Positions 23,757 to 24,004 of a stretch of 24,004 bases of DNA are shown in pieces. How positions within the stretch are numbered: the first letter of the stretch is position 1; each line of letters starts with the position of its first letter. The translations under genes were made by a program, and so were the position numbers. Below the pieces are notes generated by a model, which was given only the letters and a program-made list of their open reading frames with translations, made no database searches and was not told where the DNA came from. Source of the DNA: Bacteroidales bacterium UBA4866 (GTDB lineage Bacteria > Bacteroidota > Bacteroidia > Bacteroidales > P3); assembly GCA_002399565.1 (NCBI GenBank), contig DHDW01000046.1:6332-30335 (forward strand), given 5' to 3'.

Positions 23757-24004
23757 ATGAAAAGATTGATTTTATTAGCATCATTAGCTATATTAGCAGT
23801 AGGATGTGGATCGACAGACAATGGAGAACTGATAGGTGTTCAAGGGAGACAACCATTTGAAGATATGCAGCCTTATGGAATGGTTGAAGTTCAACAAGGA
23901 AGTTATACTATGGGTTCTTCAGATGAAGATATTTACTCTACCTATAATTTACAGCCAAAAACGATACAATTAAATTCTTTTTGGATGGACGAAACTGAAA
24001 TTAC
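23757..24004 (+). CDS. porK: T9SS ring lipoprotein PorK/GldK, N-terminal part (cut by window edge)
   Basis: The first 82 codons are visible. A lipoprotein signal (MKRLILLASLAILAVGC) places the lipidated cysteine at residue 17. The sulfatase-modifying-factor-like domain then begins (YGMVEVQQGSYTMGSSDE, SFWMDETEI), as in GldK and PorK, which form the periplasmic ring with PorN/GldN. The position after porP supports PorK/GldK over the related GldJ. The gene continues beyond the window. Confidence 0.9.
   Translation, partial: MKRLILLASLAILAVGCGSTDNGELIGVQGRQPFEDMQPYGMVEVQQGSYTMGSSDEDIYSTYNLQPKTIQLNSFWMDETEI

Overview
The window is an AT-rich chromosomal segment of a Bacteroidota bacterium, most likely of the order Bacteroidales. 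Four things point there: promoters matching the Bacteroidota -7 consensus TAnnTTTG, genes without Shine-Dalgarno sequences, type IX secretion (T9SS) genes porP and porK/gldK, and gene pairings typical of the phylum (guaB with parvulin isomerases and MoxR; DUF4271-hemD-rnpA-yidD; HU with a tiny AURKAIP1/COX24-type protein and RNase G). Almost everything is core genome. I see no phage, IS transposase, CRISPR array, tRNA or rRNA.

Layout. 1-370: non-coding, with a terminator end and a leftward promoter for a gene outside the window. 371-919: thiol-type glutathione peroxidase, convergent with and overlapping by 11 bp a five-gene leftward operon (8026 to 909): guaB, a 667-residue parvulin isomerase, a SurA-like isomerase, a MoxR ATPase and an exported OmpA-like protein. 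8027-8685 is a non-coding divergent region with a compact repeat element: four GC-rich 22-nt units framed by 18-nt inverted repeats. 8686-14519 runs rightward: a gingipain-family C25 protease with a T9SS sorting domain, then DUF4271, a HemD-like protein, rnpA and yidD. ssb faces back from 15124. Rightward again are HU/IHF, a 30-residue basic probable ribosomal protein, a strong terminator-like hairpin, and RNase G. The end of the RNase G gene runs into a predicted three-way-junction structure, followed by a four-unit repeat of exactly 21-nt period. A small leftward ORF (17850-18242) looks like an internally deleted methyltransferase and shares a tight divergent promoter region with lptB. From lptB the envelope genes continue: a deacetylase-like protein, hldD, a KdsC-like phosphatase and rlpA. 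Then come a short unrecognised ORF, porP and the start of porK/gldK at the window edge.

How the genes fit together. Much of the window serves the cell envelope: periplasmic folding factors, LPS core precursor synthesis and LPS export, cell-wall remodelling (RlpA), inner-membrane insertion (YidD) and the T9SS. The C25 protease is a likely T9SS cargo. The less ordinary parts are non-coding: the 22-nt element at 8278-8396, the structure at 17556-17668, the 21-nt array at 17682-17765, and the hairpin just before RNase G. All structures were found by reading; none has been folded by software or searched against databases.
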